A model generated the notes under the pieces. The model was not told where the DNA came from, did not search any database, and saw only the letters and a list, made by a program, of their open reading frames with translations. Positions 41,103-50,324 of a stretch of 64,000 nt of DNA are shown piece by piece. The DNA is from Lachnospiraceae bacterium Zagget2 (GTDB taxonomy: Bacteria; Bacillota; Clostridia; Lachnospirales; Lachnospiraceae): NCBI GenBank assembly GCA_001941045.1, contig MSHD01000059.1, forward strand, positions 10,433 to 74,432, read 5' to 3'. How positions within the stretch are numbered: position 1 is the stretch's first letter; every line of letters begins with the position of its first letter. The position numbers and the translations under genes were made by a program.

Positions 41103-42186
41103 CGGTGTCTCCGGATTCTTCTCCCGCGCTCTGCGGTTTCGGGTTTTCTGCCGGTACTGGTAATCCATAGTGCTCCCGCACCTTCCTTTCGATCTCGTCG
41201 CAGGCGTCCGGATTGTTGCGCAGGAACTGCTTCGCATTTTCACGCCCCTGTCCGATTTTTTCTCCGTTGTAAGCATACCAGGCGCCGCTCTTCACAACTA
41301 CGCCACAGTCTGCCGCCAGATCGATGATATCGCCCTCCTTCACAATTCCCTTGCCGAACATGATATCGAACTCCGCTTCCTTAAAGGGCGGCGCGATCTT
41401 GTTCTTCACTACCTTGATGCGGGTGTGGTTTCCTACCACCTCTCCGCTCTGCTTCAGTTGCTCGACCCTGCGCACGTCCAGGCGGATCGTCGCGTAAAAC
41501 TTCAGAGCACGGCCGCCGGTCGTCGTCTCGGGATTTCCATACATAACGCCAATCTTCTCACGCAGCTGATTGATAAAGATCACGATGCAGTTCGTCTTGC
41601 TCACAACAGAAGTCAGCTTCCGCAGCGCCTGGGACATCAGTCTGGCCTGCAGGCCCATGTGGGAGTCGCCCATGTCTCCGTCGATCTCCGCCTTCGGCAC
41701 AAGCGCCGCGACGGAGTCCACAATCACGATATCCACCGCGCCCGAACGCACCATCATCTCCGTGATCTCCAGCGCCTGCTCGCCGTTGTCCGGCTGGGAA
41801 ATGTAGAGATTATCTACATCAACACCAATATTGCGCGCGTAGGCCGGGTCAAGCGCATGCTCTGCATCGATGAAACCGGCGATACCACCTCTCTTCTGCA
41901 CCTCCGCTACCATATGAAGGGCTACGGTCGTCTTACCGCTCGACTCCGGCCCGTAGATCTCCACAATCCTGCCCTTCGGCACGCCGCCTGCTCCGAGCGC
42001 AATGTCCAGACTCAGCGATCCTGTGGGAACAGTCTCCACCTGCAGTCCCGACTGGTCTCCCATCTTCATCACGGAGCCCTTTCCGTACTGCTTCTCAATC
42101 TGTGCGAGCGCAGCGTCCAGCGCCTTCAGCCTCTCGCTCTGGTCTGCCGGCCTTGTGATCGTCTTTTCCTCTGATGCTTTTGCCAT
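41068..42186 (-). CDS. recA: Recombinase RecA
   Basis: A 372-residue RecA, which forms filaments on single-stranded DNA, drives homologous recombination and triggers LexA cleavage. Walker [10 protein letters not shown], Walker [13 protein letters not shown], and MAW motif region [19 protein letters not shown] (loop 1/2) are present; the C-terminal tail is acidic (EESGDTDAG) as usual. A LexA-type box and a promoter lie directly upstream. recX overlaps its 3' end. Confidence 0.98.
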   Translation of the reverse strand: MAKASEEKTITRPADQSERLKALDAALAQIEKQYGKGSVMKMGDQSGLQVETVPTGSLSLDIALGAGGVPKGRIVEIYGPESSGKTTVALHMVAEVQKRGGIAGFIDAEHALDPAYARNIGVDVDNLYISQPDNGEQALEITEMMVRSGAVDIVIVDSVAALVPKAEIDGDMGDSHMGLQARLMSQALRKLTSVVSKTNCIVIFINQLREKIGVMYGNPETTTGGRALKFYATIRLDVRRVEQLKQSGEVVGNHTRIKVVKNKIAPPFKEAEFDIMFGKGIVKEGDIIDLAADCGVVVKSGAWYAYNGEKIGQGRENAKQFLRNNPDACDEIERKVREHYGLPVPAENPKPQSAGEESGDTDAGTAPGGTAS

Positions 42187-42219
42187 GAATACTCTCCTTC
42201 AATCTCGTATTTCACAACA

Positions 42220-42233
42220 CGAACTTTTGTTCG
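42220..42233. promoter_or_regulatory. LexA (SOS) box at recA
   Basis: CGAACTTTTGTTCG matches the Firmicutes LexA/DinR consensus GAAC-N4-GTTC as a perfect palindrome in its outer arms. It lies about 15-28 bases downstream of the -10 element, in the early transcribed region of recA. Confidence 0.85.
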
Positions 42234-42247
42234 ATTTCCTGTCCTCT

Positions 42248-42276
42248 ATCCTATCTCATACAGGCAGAAATGTCAA
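42248..42276 (-). promoter_or_regulatory. Promoter of recA-recX
   Basis: TTGACA (42271-42276), 17-base spacer, TAGGAT (42248-42253) on the minus strand. Confidence 0.65.
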
Positions 42277-42277
42277 G

Positions 42278-42309
42278 TAAAAAAACAGGGCGATCTACCG
42301 ACCGCCCTG
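42278..42309 (-). terminator. Terminator after asd
   Basis: CAGGGCG (42286-42292) pairs with CGCCCTG (42303-42309); on the minus strand seven or more T follow. It stands right before the recA promoter. Confidence 0.8.
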
Positions 42310-42321
42310 CAAAAGCCATAA

Positions 42322-43407
42322 TTATTTTTTTGTAATATATCCCTTCGCCTTCAACGCCTCCGCGCAGAGCACCGCGCCGCCGGCCGCGCCGCGCACCGTG
42401 TTGTGTGAAAGTCCTACAAACTTCCAGTCATAAATCGTGTCCTCGCGAAGTCTTCCCACGGACACGCCCATACCGCGTTCATAGTCGACGTCGAGCCGCA
42501 CCTGCGGGCGGTCGCATTCCTCCATGTAACGAATAAACTGTTCCGGCGCGCTCGGAAGCTTTGCTTCCTGCGGGAATCCGCGGAAATTCACAAGCCGGTC
42601 GATCAGCTCCTCCTTCGTCGGCTTTTTGCGGAATTTCACAAACACCGCGGCCGTGTGGCCATTCAGCACCGGGACACGAATGCACTGGCAGGTAATCTTC
42701 GGCTCCTCGGCCTTCACAATCACGCCGTTCTCAATATGGCCCCAGATGCGCAGGGGCTCCTGCTCGGATTTTTCTTCCTCGCCGCCAATGTAGGGGATAA
42801 TATTCTCCACCATCTCCGGCCATTCCCGGAAGGTCTTGCCCGCTCCGGAAATCGCCTGATAAGTCGTTGCCACAACCTCGTAGGGTTCAAACTCCTTCCA
42901 GGCCGTCAATGCCGGCGTATAGCTCTGAATCGAGCAGTTCGGCTTCACCGCAATAAAGCCGCGCTGCGTGCCGAGGCGCTGCTTCTGCGATGCGATCACC
43001 TCAAAGTGCTCCGGGTTGATCTCCGGCACGACCATCGGCACATCGGGCGTCCAGCGGTGCGCGCTGTTGTTTGACACGACCGGCGTCTCCGTCTTCGCGT
43101 AGGCCTCCTCGATCGCGCGAATCTCGTCCTTCGACATGTCCACCGCGCTGAACACGAAGTCGACGGAAGCCGCCACACGCTCAACTTCATTGACATTCAT
43201 GACCGTAATCTTCTTCACTGCCTCCGGCATCGGCGTCGTCATCTTCCAGCGGCCGCCGACCGCCTCCTCATAGCTCTTTCCTGCGGAACGCGGGCTGGCC
43301 GCGATCGTCACAACCTCGAACCACGGATGATTTTCCAGAAGCGAAATAAATCTCTGTCCCACCATCCCGGTACCTCCCAGGATACCAACTCTCAGCTTCT
43401 CACTCAT
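42322..43407 (-). CDS. asd: Aspartate-semialdehyde dehydrogenase
   Basis: A 361-residue enzyme that reduces aspartyl phosphate to aspartate semialdehyde for lysine, threonine and methionine synthesis. VGILGGTGMVGQRFISLLEN binds NADP; the active-site Cys is in AVKPNCSIQSYTPAL. Segments such as SNNSAHRWTPDVPMVVPEIN match the archaeal/fungal-like branch that is common in Clostridia, not the E. coli type. The start at 43407 (MSEKLRV) has AGGAG 9 bases upstream; the GTG at 43413 is too close to it. It overlaps argH by 8 bases. Confidence 0.94.
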   Translation of the reverse strand: MSEKLRVGILGGTGMVGQRFISLLENHPWFEVVTIAASPRSAGKSYEEAVGGRWKMTTPMPEAVKKITVMNVNEVERVAASVDFVFSAVDMSKDEIRAIEEAYAKTETPVVSNNSAHRWTPDVPMVVPEINPEHFEVIASQKQRLGTQRGFIAVKPNCSIQSYTPALTAWKEFEPYEVVATTYQAISGAGKTFREWPEMVENIIPYIGGEEEKSEQEPLRIWGHIENGVIVKAEEPKITCQCIRVPVLNGHTAAVFVKFRKKPTKEELIDRLVNFRGFPQEAKLPSAPEQFIRYMEECDRPQVRLDVDYERGMGVSVGRLREDTIYDWKFVGLSHNTVRGAAGGAVLCAEALKAKGYITKK

Positions 43408-44791
43408 TTTCACATTCTCCTTCCAGGTATTTCCTGTATTTTTTTATTACGTCTTCCATCGCTGCACGACCCGGCGCGCCCACCGTCAGGCGGCGGTTCA
43501 CGCAGGTCTCCATCGCGATGGCCTCGTAAATATCTTCCTCAAAGACCGGACTCTCCTCCCGATACTCCGCAAGCGAAAGCTCGTCAAGAGACTTTCCTTC
43601 TTCGATGCATCTGAGCACCAGCCTGCCGACGATGCCGTGCGCGTCGCGGAAAGGCACGTCATGGTTCACGAGATAATCTGCAGCGTCCGTCGCGTTCGTA
43701 AAGCCGTTCTGCGCGCTTTTGCGCATCCGTTCCTCACGGAAGCTCAGGGTATCCAGCATTCCGGTAAACAGCGCGATGCAGCCCTTCGTCGTGTCAATCG
43801 CGTCAAAGACGAGCTCCTTGTCCTCCTGCATGTCCTTATTATAGGCAAGCGGTATCCCTTTCATCGTCGTCAGCAGCGACATCAGCGCCCCGTAGACCCG
43901 GCCGGTCTTGCCGCGCACGAGCTCCGCAATGTCCGGATTTTTCTTCTGCGGCATGATCGAACTGCCGGTGCTGTAACCATCGTCGATCTCAACAAACTGA
44001 TATTCATTGCTGTTCCAGAGGATGATCTCCTCGCAGAAACGGCTCAGATGCATCATGACAGTGGACAGGGCCGACAGATACTCGATCAGGTAATCCCGGT
44101 CAGACACCGCGTCCATACTATTCAGCATCGGTCCGTAAAAGCCGAGTAATTCTGCCGTATAATCACGGTCGAGCGGATAAGTCGTCCCCGCGAGCGCACC
44201 TGCGCCGAGCGGGCAGTAATTCATGCGCTCCAGAATGTCATGCAGCCGCGAGCGATCCCTCTTAAACATCTCAAAATACGCGCCCATGTGATGTGCCAGT
44301 GTGATCGGCTGCGCCTTCTGCAGATGCGTGAAGCCCGGCATAATCGTCTCCGTATGCTCCTCCATAATCCGCAGCAGTACTTTCAGCAGTTCTTTCAGCA
44401 GCGCGTCTGTCTCCTTTACCTCATCGCGTGTATAAAGACGCATATCCAGCGCGACCTGATCATTGCGGCTCCTGCCGGTATGCAGCTTTTTTCCCGGCTC
44501 TCCGATGCGCGCGGTCAGATTTGCCTCCACAAAGCTGTGAATGTCCTCATACTCTTCCGTGATCGCAAGTACTCCGGACTCCACATCCTCAAGGATCCCC
44601 TGAAGGCCGGCCAGAATCTGATTCTGCTCATCCTCCGTGAGGATTTCCTGCTTCGCAAGCATCCGCACATGAGCCATGCTTCCTTCTATGTCCTGCTTTA
44701 AAAATCTCTGATCGAACGAGATGGACGCATTAAAGCGGTAGACAAGCTCGTCTGTCTGCTTGGTAAAGCGTCCTCCCCATAACTGTGCCAT
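43400..44791 (-). CDS. argH: Argininosuccinate lyase
   Basis: A 463-residue lyase of the fumarase superfamily releasing arginine and fumarate, the last step of arginine synthesis. GGRFTKQTDELVYRFNASIS at the start, HTGRSRNDQVALDMRLY, MPGFTHLQKAQPITLAHH and the signature GSSIMPQKKNPDIAELVRGK are present. The start at 44791 (MAQLWGG) has a purine-rich AGAGGAAAGAG site upstream. Only argH of the arginine pathway is in the window; it is coupled to asd. Confidence 0.96.
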   Translation of the reverse strand: MAQLWGGRFTKQTDELVYRFNASISFDQRFLKQDIEGSMAHVRMLAKQEILTEDEQNQILAGLQGILEDVESGVLAITEEYEDIHSFVEANLTARIGEPGKKLHTGRSRNDQVALDMRLYTRDEVKETDALLKELLKVLLRIMEEHTETIMPGFTHLQKAQPITLAHHMGAYFEMFKRDRSRLHDILERMNYCPLGAGALAGTTYPLDRDYTAELLGFYGPMLNSMDAVSDRDYLIEYLSALSTVMMHLSRFCEEIILWNSNEYQFVEIDDGYSTGSSIMPQKKNPDIAELVRGKTGRVYGALMSLLTTMKGIPLAYNKDMQEDKELVFDAIDTTKGCIALFTGMLDTLSFREERMRKSAQNGFTNATDAADYLVNHDVPFRDAHGIVGRLVLRCIEEGKSLDELSLAEYREESPVFEEDIYEAIAMETCVNRRLTVGAPGRAAMEDVIKKYRKYLEGECENE

Positions 44792-44859
44792 GAACTCTTT
44801 CCTCTCCTTCTTTGGCGATGGGCATAGTTTACCACAAAAAAACGGCTTATACAAGCGCC

Positions 44860-44883
44860 AAAAACGCCGGCTGAAGACCGGCG
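44860..44883 (-). terminator. Terminator of the formate/nitrite channel gene
   Basis: CGCCGG (44865-44870) and CCGGCG (44878-44883) with five T following on the minus strand. Confidence 0.75.
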
Positions 44884-44926
44884 TTCCTGGACATATGGGA
44901 TTCAACTTAAAAAATAAGATATATGG

Positions 44927-45703
44927 CTATGATTCCTTCTTCTTCTGTATCATGTAATACGGCAGAGCCACAATACAGATACCGCCGACCATATTTCCGA
45001 GCGTCACCCAGAAAAGATTACTGACATAGCCGGCAAGGGACAGGCCCTCGACTCCGCTCGGATTCAGCAGGCCGACCGCCATCACGCTCATGTTCGCGAT
45101 ACTGTGTTCAAAACCGCAGAACACGAACACGAAAATACACCAGAAAATCATGATCAGCTTGCCGGATTCACTCTTCATCTTTGTGGCGCACCAGACTGCC
45201 AGACAGACCAGCGTATTGCAGAGCAGCGCCTTAAAAAACAGGTTGACCGGCGTGCCCGCCATCTTCGTCGCCGTAGTTGTTGCAAAAAACTCGCCCGTCG
45301 TTCCATTCGGAAGCCCTGTCAGATGGAAGGCAAGCGCTGCCAGAAGCGAGCCTGCCAGATTGCCGATATAGCAGACAACCCAGAGCTTTACTGCCTCGCC
45401 CCAGCTGATCGCTTTTGCGAAAGCTGCGGAAGCCATCACGAAATTATTTCCGGTAAACAGTTCCGCACCCGCCATCACCACCAGACTCAGCGCGGATGCA
45501 AACGTAGCGGCCATAACGACCTTTGTCATCGTACTTCCATTTGCGGTCAGAACCGCACCGGCCGTACACATCACAAAGCCTCCGAAGGCAATAAACATAC
45601 CCGCCACCATTGCTGAAATAAAATATCCGGCGGGATTGTTGTTCAGAAGATTTAATTTTCCTTTTGCGCCATTACACACTGCGGCAAATTCATCTCGAAA
45701 CAT
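44927..45703 (-). CDS. Formate/nitrite transporter family channel
   Basis: A 258-residue FNT-family pentameric channel for formate, nitrite or hydrosulfide. Six TM helices; family segments are GYFISAMVAGMFIAFGGFVM, GAELFTGNNFVMASAAF, CYIGNLAGSLLAALAF and CGFEHSIANMSVMAVGLL, the last holding the central His of the FocA/NirC gate. Formate is the likely solute in a fermenting anaerobe, but this is inference. GAGGAG lies 11 bases before the ATG. A 16-base palindrome upstream resembles a Rex site. Confidence 0.92.
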   Translation of the reverse strand: MFRDEFAAVCNGAKGKLNLLNNNPAGYFISAMVAGMFIAFGGFVMCTAGAVLTANGSTMTKVVMAATFASALSLVVMAGAELFTGNNFVMASAAFAKAISWGEAVKLWVVCYIGNLAGSLLAALAFHLTGLPNGTTGEFFATTTATKMAGTPVNLFFKALLCNTLVCLAVWCATKMKSESGKLIMIFWCIFVFVFCGFEHSIANMSVMAVGLLNPSGVEGLSLAGYVSNLFWVTLGNMVGGICIVALPYYMIQKKKES

Positions 45704-45758
45704 GTTATGTAATCTCCTCTATACTATATTATAATATATTTTCTCGCAGACCCGAGAT

Positions 45759-45774
45759 TGTTATTATAATAACA
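45759..45774. promoter_or_regulatory. Perfect palindrome upstream of the formate channel gene, Rex-like
   Basis: TGTTATTATAATAACA is a perfect 16-base palindrome about 55 bases upstream of the ATG. With flanks it reads as TTGTTA-N6-TAACAT, near the Rex consensus TTGTTAA-N4-TTAACAA. A TATAAT (45728-45733) lies between it and the gene without a good -35. Confidence 0.45.
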
Positions 45775-45848
45775 TACTTTCCTTCTGCTGTGATTGGACA
45801 CATTGTAGGAAAGAGAAAATACACGAAAAAAATTTTTCAAAAAAAAGC

Positions 45849-45877
45849 TTTACAATCCGATTCACATCGGCTATAAT
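45849..45877 (+). promoter_or_regulatory. Promoter of tRNA-Thr
   Basis: TTTACA (45849-45854), 17-base spacer, TATAAT (45872-45877). Confidence 0.7.
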
Positions 45878-45903
45878 AACTTTCGTTGTCACGTACAACA
45901 TAA

Positions 45904-45976
45904 GCTTCCGTGGCTCAGCTGGTAGAGCGACGCACTCGTAATGCGTAGGTCAGCGGTTCGAATCCGCTCGGAAGCT
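45904..45976 (+). tRNA. tRNA-Thr (anticodon CGT)
   Basis: Cloverleaf with acceptor GCTTCCG/CGGAAGC, D arm GGCTCAGCTGGTAGAGC, anticodon stem ACGCA/TGCGT with loop CTCGTAA (anticodon CGT, codon ACG), and T arm CAGCGGTTCGAATCCGCT. CCA is not encoded. Confidence 0.95.
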
Positions 45977-45984
45977 TTTTCAGG

Positions 45985-46010
45985 AAAAACCGCTCTTTCG
46001 AGCGGTTTTT
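45985..46010 (+). terminator. Terminator after tRNA-Thr
   Basis: AAAACCGCTC (45986-45995) pairs with GAGCGGTTTT (46000-46009), with a T run. Confidence 0.85.
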
Positions 46011-46037
46011 CATTTTGTCTTCTTACTGTCCGTCAGA

Positions 46038-47120
46038 TCAGGCCTCCGGAAATATTCCATCGATTTTCTCACATAATGTCTGCTCTGCTTTATACAGCGC
46101 CGTCTTTTCATAGCGTTTGCCGCAGGCAGCGAACAGACGCTGCCGCAGCAGTTCGATACAGGTACAGGCCACATACACCACCACGGCGACCGCAGCGGCG
46201 TAGATCACCGCCCAATGTGTCAGCGCGACCTTACTCGCACGAAACGTATCCCACACAAGATAGCGGATCAGATAATTGTCATGAATGAGGTAAACGCCGA
46301 AGGCGGCGCCCGCGACTTTCCGGATCAGGCCGTCGGCCCTCGTCTCCTTCCATGGCATATTTTTCACCGCAAGGAAGAGACATGCCGTCGAGAGCAGCGC
46401 GAGCGGAGAATTATAGTTCAGAAAATAACCGATCTCCTCCAGCCCCATTTCTACAGAGAGATAGACACTTGCCAGGATCGCAAGGGAGCTTAAGATATAG
46501 CCCGCCAGTCCATAATAAAAATATTTCCGTTCCTGCCTGGTATGAAGCCTGATATAGCCCGCGAGCAGCGCAAGAAATACAAACCAGGGAAGCTCCCGGC
46601 CCGAGTAGCTGCCATAGGCGTTCACCTGGAAAATCATATGGTTCACACTGAAAAAAACGCTCAGACAGACAAGCAGCCAGCGGTACTGCACCTTCGTGAG
46701 CCGCACCGCAAGCATACTGATAAAGGGAGTCAGAAGAAGCAGACCCATATAGACGCTCGCGAACCAGTAATTGTAGGCAGAGACCGGGAACAGTGCCTTC
46801 ACGGCGTCGGAAAGGCTCACAGAGGCCGCACAACCGTACAGCACAAAGATCAACAGGGCGTAGAAGGAAACCTGCCGCCAGAAGCGCAGCACGCGCTCTG
46901 ATCGGAACTTGCTGCCCACCGCGAAATAACCGCCGATCATAACGAAGCAGTTGACATGTACGACGGAGAAGGACTGAACAAAGTAGGAAAGAAAATAATT
47001 GACTGTGCCGTAGCCGAGTTTCGCCGTCACACGGCCATGGAACAGGCAGTGCCCGATGACGATCATGTACATGCAGAGTATCCGCAGCAGTTCAAAATTT
47101 ATCTGCCTTTTTGCTTTCAT
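46038..47120 (-). CDS. Acyltransferase family 3 membrane protein
   Basis: A 360-residue integral membrane O-acyltransferase (OafA/WecH-like) with about ten TM helices. The start INFELLRILCMYMIVIGHCL carries the conserved His of the family, and AFGVYLIHDNYLIRYLVWD near the C-terminus is the usual late signature. It would acylate a cell-surface polysaccharide, teichoic acid or lipid. The start at 47120 (MKAKRQI) is preceded by a GGGAGAAAGG purine stretch; upstream ATGs have none. It lies 23 bases downstream of the large membrane protein gene and is probably cotranscribed. Confidence 0.88.
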   Translation of the reverse strand: MKAKRQINFELLRILCMYMIVIGHCLFHGRVTAKLGYGTVNYFLSYFVQSFSVVHVNCFVMIGGYFAVGSKFRSERVLRFWRQVSFYALLIFVLYGCAASVSLSDAVKALFPVSAYNYWFASVYMGLLLLTPFISMLAVRLTKVQYRWLLVCLSVFFSVNHMIFQVNAYGSYSGRELPWFVFLALLAGYIRLHTRQERKYFYYGLAGYILSSLAILASVYLSVEMGLEEIGYFLNYNSPLALLSTACLFLAVKNMPWKETRADGLIRKVAGAAFGVYLIHDNYLIRYLVWDTFRASKVALTHWAVIYAAAVAVVVYVACTCIELLRQRLFAACGKRYEKTALYKAEQTLCEKIDGIFPEA

Positions 47121-47143
47121 CGAAGCCTTTCTCCCTTCCCTTC

Positions 47144-49201
47144 TCATTCATAAAGAAGATTTTCTGTAGCGATCTTCGTTCCTTCCGTGTCTTCCCGGAT
47201 CACGATGTGCACCTCGTAGCGCTCATCCAGCGGATAGCTCATCTTCGGAATCGTAAATTTCACCTGATCCGTATCCGCAAGTCCTGTGTCGTAAAGCAGA
47301 GAATAAAGCCCGTTCTCATCCTGCTGCTGCCAGGCGCCCTGATACATCCGCACCTTTCCGCTCTCCACACTCTCCATCCAGAGGAAAACGCTCCTGCCCT
47401 CCAGCTCCTCCGGCGTCATGTTGACAGTCGCTGTAAACACATCATAGCGCCCGTCATCCTCCGTCCAGGTCTTATCGAGCGTAGCCGTATACGCTTCTGT
47501 CTCATCGAGGGACTGCATGGTATAGTTCAGCGTATAGAGGTCAAAGTCTCCGACCTCACCCACCCTGAAATAGGTGAGGAACAGTCCGTCATAAGTGTCA
47601 TCGATATGGATCATCAGATGCTCCAGCATCGTCTCCGAGATCAGCACCGCGCGATCGCTTAAGTACAGCGACTTCATCAGGTTCCACTGCTCGTACTGCG
47701 CAAGATTGTCCGTGACCTGCGGGGACTCCGTCTCCCAGCCGCCGAGCGTGAATACATTCGTGAGGTACCCCTCCGGCAGCTTCTCGAAGATCGAATAGCC
47801 CAGCTCGACGCCGTCGTTCGTGATCGGGTCAAAGACATAGTAAATATCCTTATCCTCCGTGATCGTGTCATAGAGCTCCCGGTAAGCAAGGCTCTCCCCG
47901 GACTGCTGCACGGCAGTTCCGAACAACGGTACCACAAGCATGCGAACGCAGACCACGCCTGTCACGATGAGGCCCAGCGCCCCCGCCCGCATGAAATATC
48001 GCCCGTTCAGTCTCTCCGACCAGGTGTCTTCGAGCTCCTCTCCCGCCGCAGTCCAGCTGAAGACCAGCACGCTGATGAGGCAGGCTGTCACCACGATCGG
48101 GAGCACCCGGTAAATCTTGATAAAATAGAGATAAATTCCGAGCAAGGCCGCGAAAGGCCACAGCACCGAAATCCAGTTTCTTCGTTTTCGCAGCGTCCGG
48201 AGCGGGAAAAGCCAGAGCAGCAAAAGCAGTGCGCTCAAAATAAACAAAGGCTTTTTTGCCAGAAGGAAAAGATAATCCAGCAGATATTCCCACTGGAAGG
48301 GCCGATCCTGCCGGAAAGCCACAATCGCCTGGTAAACCTCCGTCGTATAACGGTCACTGTCAGCGATCAGCCAGTTCTCGAGATTGAGCACATCGGTGCG
48401 CGTCAGCCCCAGCGCCTCGTACTCCTCCTGATACTCATCCCACTCTGGCACGCCGTAATCCAGGAGCTGCTGCCGCGCCTTATCATACTCCTTATAGTGC
48501 GCCGCCGCGCTGCCCGGCGTGTAGACGATGATATTTTCCAGCGCAATACTGCCGAATACCAGAGCAAAGGCCACCAGGAAGGGCGTGCAGTCCTGCAGGA
48601 AAAAACGCTTCCAGTTATATTCTTTTTTTATGAAAACGCGGAACGCCCGGATCAGCCACAGCCCGAAAGCCACGATACTGACCATGCCGAAGGATTCAAA
48701 ACGAATCCAGCTCCCCAGCAGAAGAAACACAATTCCCATCAGTGTATGGCGTTTTTTTTCTGCCCCGAAGATCAGCACATAACCTGCAGTCGTTACAATG
48801 GCAGCGGTCTTCGTGTACTGAAACTCTACATAGAGTGGAGAAAGACTCGCAAGCGCCAGCAGAAAGGCAAGCAGAACCCCGACCCGGCCGTTCTTTCGTA
48901 TCCAGGTGAAACCGATCGCTGTCACCGACAGGAAGATCAGAGCATACATGACCAGGGTGTAGCAGTTTACATTCGGAAGCAGCATGTAAAAAGCCTTCAG
49001 AATCCATCCGAACGCACTGTGAATATAGATGAAATACCAGGTGTCGCCCCCATAAGCTCCCGACGCAATGGCCGACAGCGTGAATTCATCATTGGAACCA
49101 TAATAGGGATGTAAAAAGAAAACCGCATAGGCCAGCAGCAGCGCCTGAAAAGCTGCAAACAAGATACAAATCTGTGTGCGGGACAGTCCTTTCTTCCTCA
49201 T
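47144..49201 (-). CDS. Large multi-spanning membrane protein, GT-C-like
   Basis: A 685-residue protein with about ten TM helices in residues 1-440, followed by a soluble domain of about 240 residues with beta-rich character (DETEAYTATLDKTWTEDDGR, EELEGRSVFLWMESVES). The first loop HPYYGSNDEFTLSAIASGAY contains an Asp/Glu pair like the DD/ED motif of GT-C glycosyltransferases and of DUF6056-type Lachnospiraceae proteins. Transfer of a lipid-linked sugar or phosphate is possible, not shown. The start at 49201 has AAGGAG 7 bases upstream. It is followed by an acyltransferase gene, so both may decorate a surface polymer. Confidence 0.7.
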   Translation of the reverse strand: MRKKGLSRTQICILFAAFQALLLAYAVFFLHPYYGSNDEFTLSAIASGAYGGDTWYFIYIHSAFGWILKAFYMLLPNVNCYTLVMYALIFLSVTAIGFTWIRKNGRVGVLLAFLLALASLSPLYVEFQYTKTAAIVTTAGYVLIFGAEKKRHTLMGIVFLLLGSWIRFESFGMVSIVAFGLWLIRAFRVFIKKEYNWKRFFLQDCTPFLVAFALVFGSIALENIIVYTPGSAAAHYKEYDKARQQLLDYGVPEWDEYQEEYEALGLTRTDVLNLENWLIADSDRYTTEVYQAIVAFRQDRPFQWEYLLDYLFLLAKKPLFILSALLLLLWLFPLRTLRKRRNWISVLWPFAALLGIYLYFIKIYRVLPIVVTACLISVLVFSWTAAGEELEDTWSERLNGRYFMRAGALGLIVTGVVCVRMLVVPLFGTAVQQSGESLAYRELYDTITEDKDIYYVFDPITNDGVELGYSIFEKLPEGYLTNVFTLGGWETESPQVTDNLAQYEQWNLMKSLYLSDRAVLISETMLEHLMIHIDDTYDGLFLTYFRVGEVGDFDLYTLNYTMQSLDETEAYTATLDKTWTEDDGRYDVFTATVNMTPEELEGRSVFLWMESVESGKVRMYQGAWQQQDENGLYSLLYDTGLADTDQVKFTIPKMSYPLDERYEVHIVIREDTEGTKIATENLLYE

Positions 49202-49223
49202 GCTCTGCTCCTTCACTGTGTAG

Positions 49224-49256
49224 AAAGGGGACGGGGAAATCTCCCCGTCCCCTCTT
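49224..49256 (-). terminator. Hairpin terminator after ilvC
   Basis: GGGGACGGGGA (49227-49237) and TCCCCGTCCCC (49242-49252) form a perfect 11-base stem; the T stretch on either strand is short (CCCCTTTCT on the minus strand). Confidence 0.65.
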
Positions 49257-49273
49257 AAGGTTGCTTATAAAAA

Positions 49274-50290
49274 CTAGTTGTCCAGCAGCTTGTCCTCGCC
49301 GTTCCAGCTGTACAGCTTGCGGATCTCCTCGCCGACCTTCTCCGACGGATGCTCCTGTGCGAGCTTTCTCATCGCCTGGAAATGCACCTGCCCGCCCGCA
49401 TCGGACATATCAAGAAGGAATTCCTTCGCAAAGGTACCGTCCTGGATCTCCTTCAGAATCTTTCTCATTGTATTCTTTGTCTCCTCCGTGATCAGCTTCG
49501 GCCCGGTGACATAATCGCCGTACTCCGCCGTATTGGAGATCGAATAGCGCATGCCTGAGAAACCGGACTGATAGATCAGGTCAACAATCAGCTTCATCTC
49601 ATGGATGCACTCAAAGTATGCGTTTCTCGGATCATAACCGGCCTCGGTCAGCACCTCAAAGCCAGCCTGCATCAACGCGCACACACCGCCGCAGAGCACT
49701 GCCTGCTCGCCGAAGAGATCGGTCTCGGTCTCGGTACGGAAGGTCGTCTCCAGTACGCCCGCTCTGGCTCCGCCGATACCAAGTGCATAGGCCAGCGCCA
49801 TCTCGAGCGCTTTTCCGGTCGCATCCTGCTCCACAGCGACAAGGCAGGGAACGCCTTTGCCCACCTGATACTCGGAACGCACCGTATGACCCGGTCCCTT
49901 CGGAGCAATCATCGTCACATCAACAAACTTCGGCGGTTTGATACAGCCAAAGTGGATATTGAAGCCATGCGCAAACATGAGCATATTGCCTTCTTCCAGA
50001 TTCGGCTCAATGTCTTCCTTGTACATCTTCGCCTGCTTCTCATCGTTGATCAGGATCATGATAATATCAGCCTGCTTCGCAGCTTCCGCAGCCGTGAACA
50101 CCTCAAAACCCTGCTCCTCGGCTCTCTTCCAGGACTTGCTGCCCTTGTAAAGGCCAATGATGACATGGCATCCCGACTCTTTCAGATTCAGCGCGTGCGC
50201 ATGTCCCTGACTGCCATAGCCGATGATTGCGATCGTCTTACCTTCCAGAAGTGAGAGGTTACAGTCCTCCTGATAGTAAATTTTTGCCAT
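49274..50290 (-). CDS. ilvC: Ketol-acid reductoisomerase (NADP+)
   Basis: A 338-residue class I enzyme converting acetolactate to dihydroxyisovalerate in valine, leucine and isoleucine synthesis. The cofactor loop is [19 protein letters not shown]; metal-binding segments are [20 protein letters not shown] and [19 protein letters not shown]. Length is usual. The start at 50290 (MAKIYYQ) has GGAGG 8 bases upstream. It follows ilvN in the same operon. Confidence 0.97.
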   Translation of the reverse strand: MAKIYYQEDCNLSLLEGKTIAIIGYGSQGHAHALNLKESGCHVIIGLYKGSKSWKRAEEQGFEVFTAAEAAKQADIIMILINDEKQAKMYKEDIEPNLEEGNMLMFAHGFNIHFGCIKPPKFVDVTMIAPKGPGHTVRSEYQVGKGVPCLVAVEQDATGKALEMALAYALGIGGARAGVLETTFRTETETDLFGEQAVLCGGVCALMQAGFEVLTEAGYDPRNAYFECIHEMKLIVDLIYQSGFSGMRYSISNTAEYGDYVTGPKLITEETKNTMRKILKEIQDGTFAKEFLLDMSDAGGQVHFQAMRKLAQEHPSEKVGEEIRKLYSWNGEDKLLDN

Positions 50291-50324
50291 TTTCTTTTCC
50301 TCCATCCATATATATTAAAAAGTT

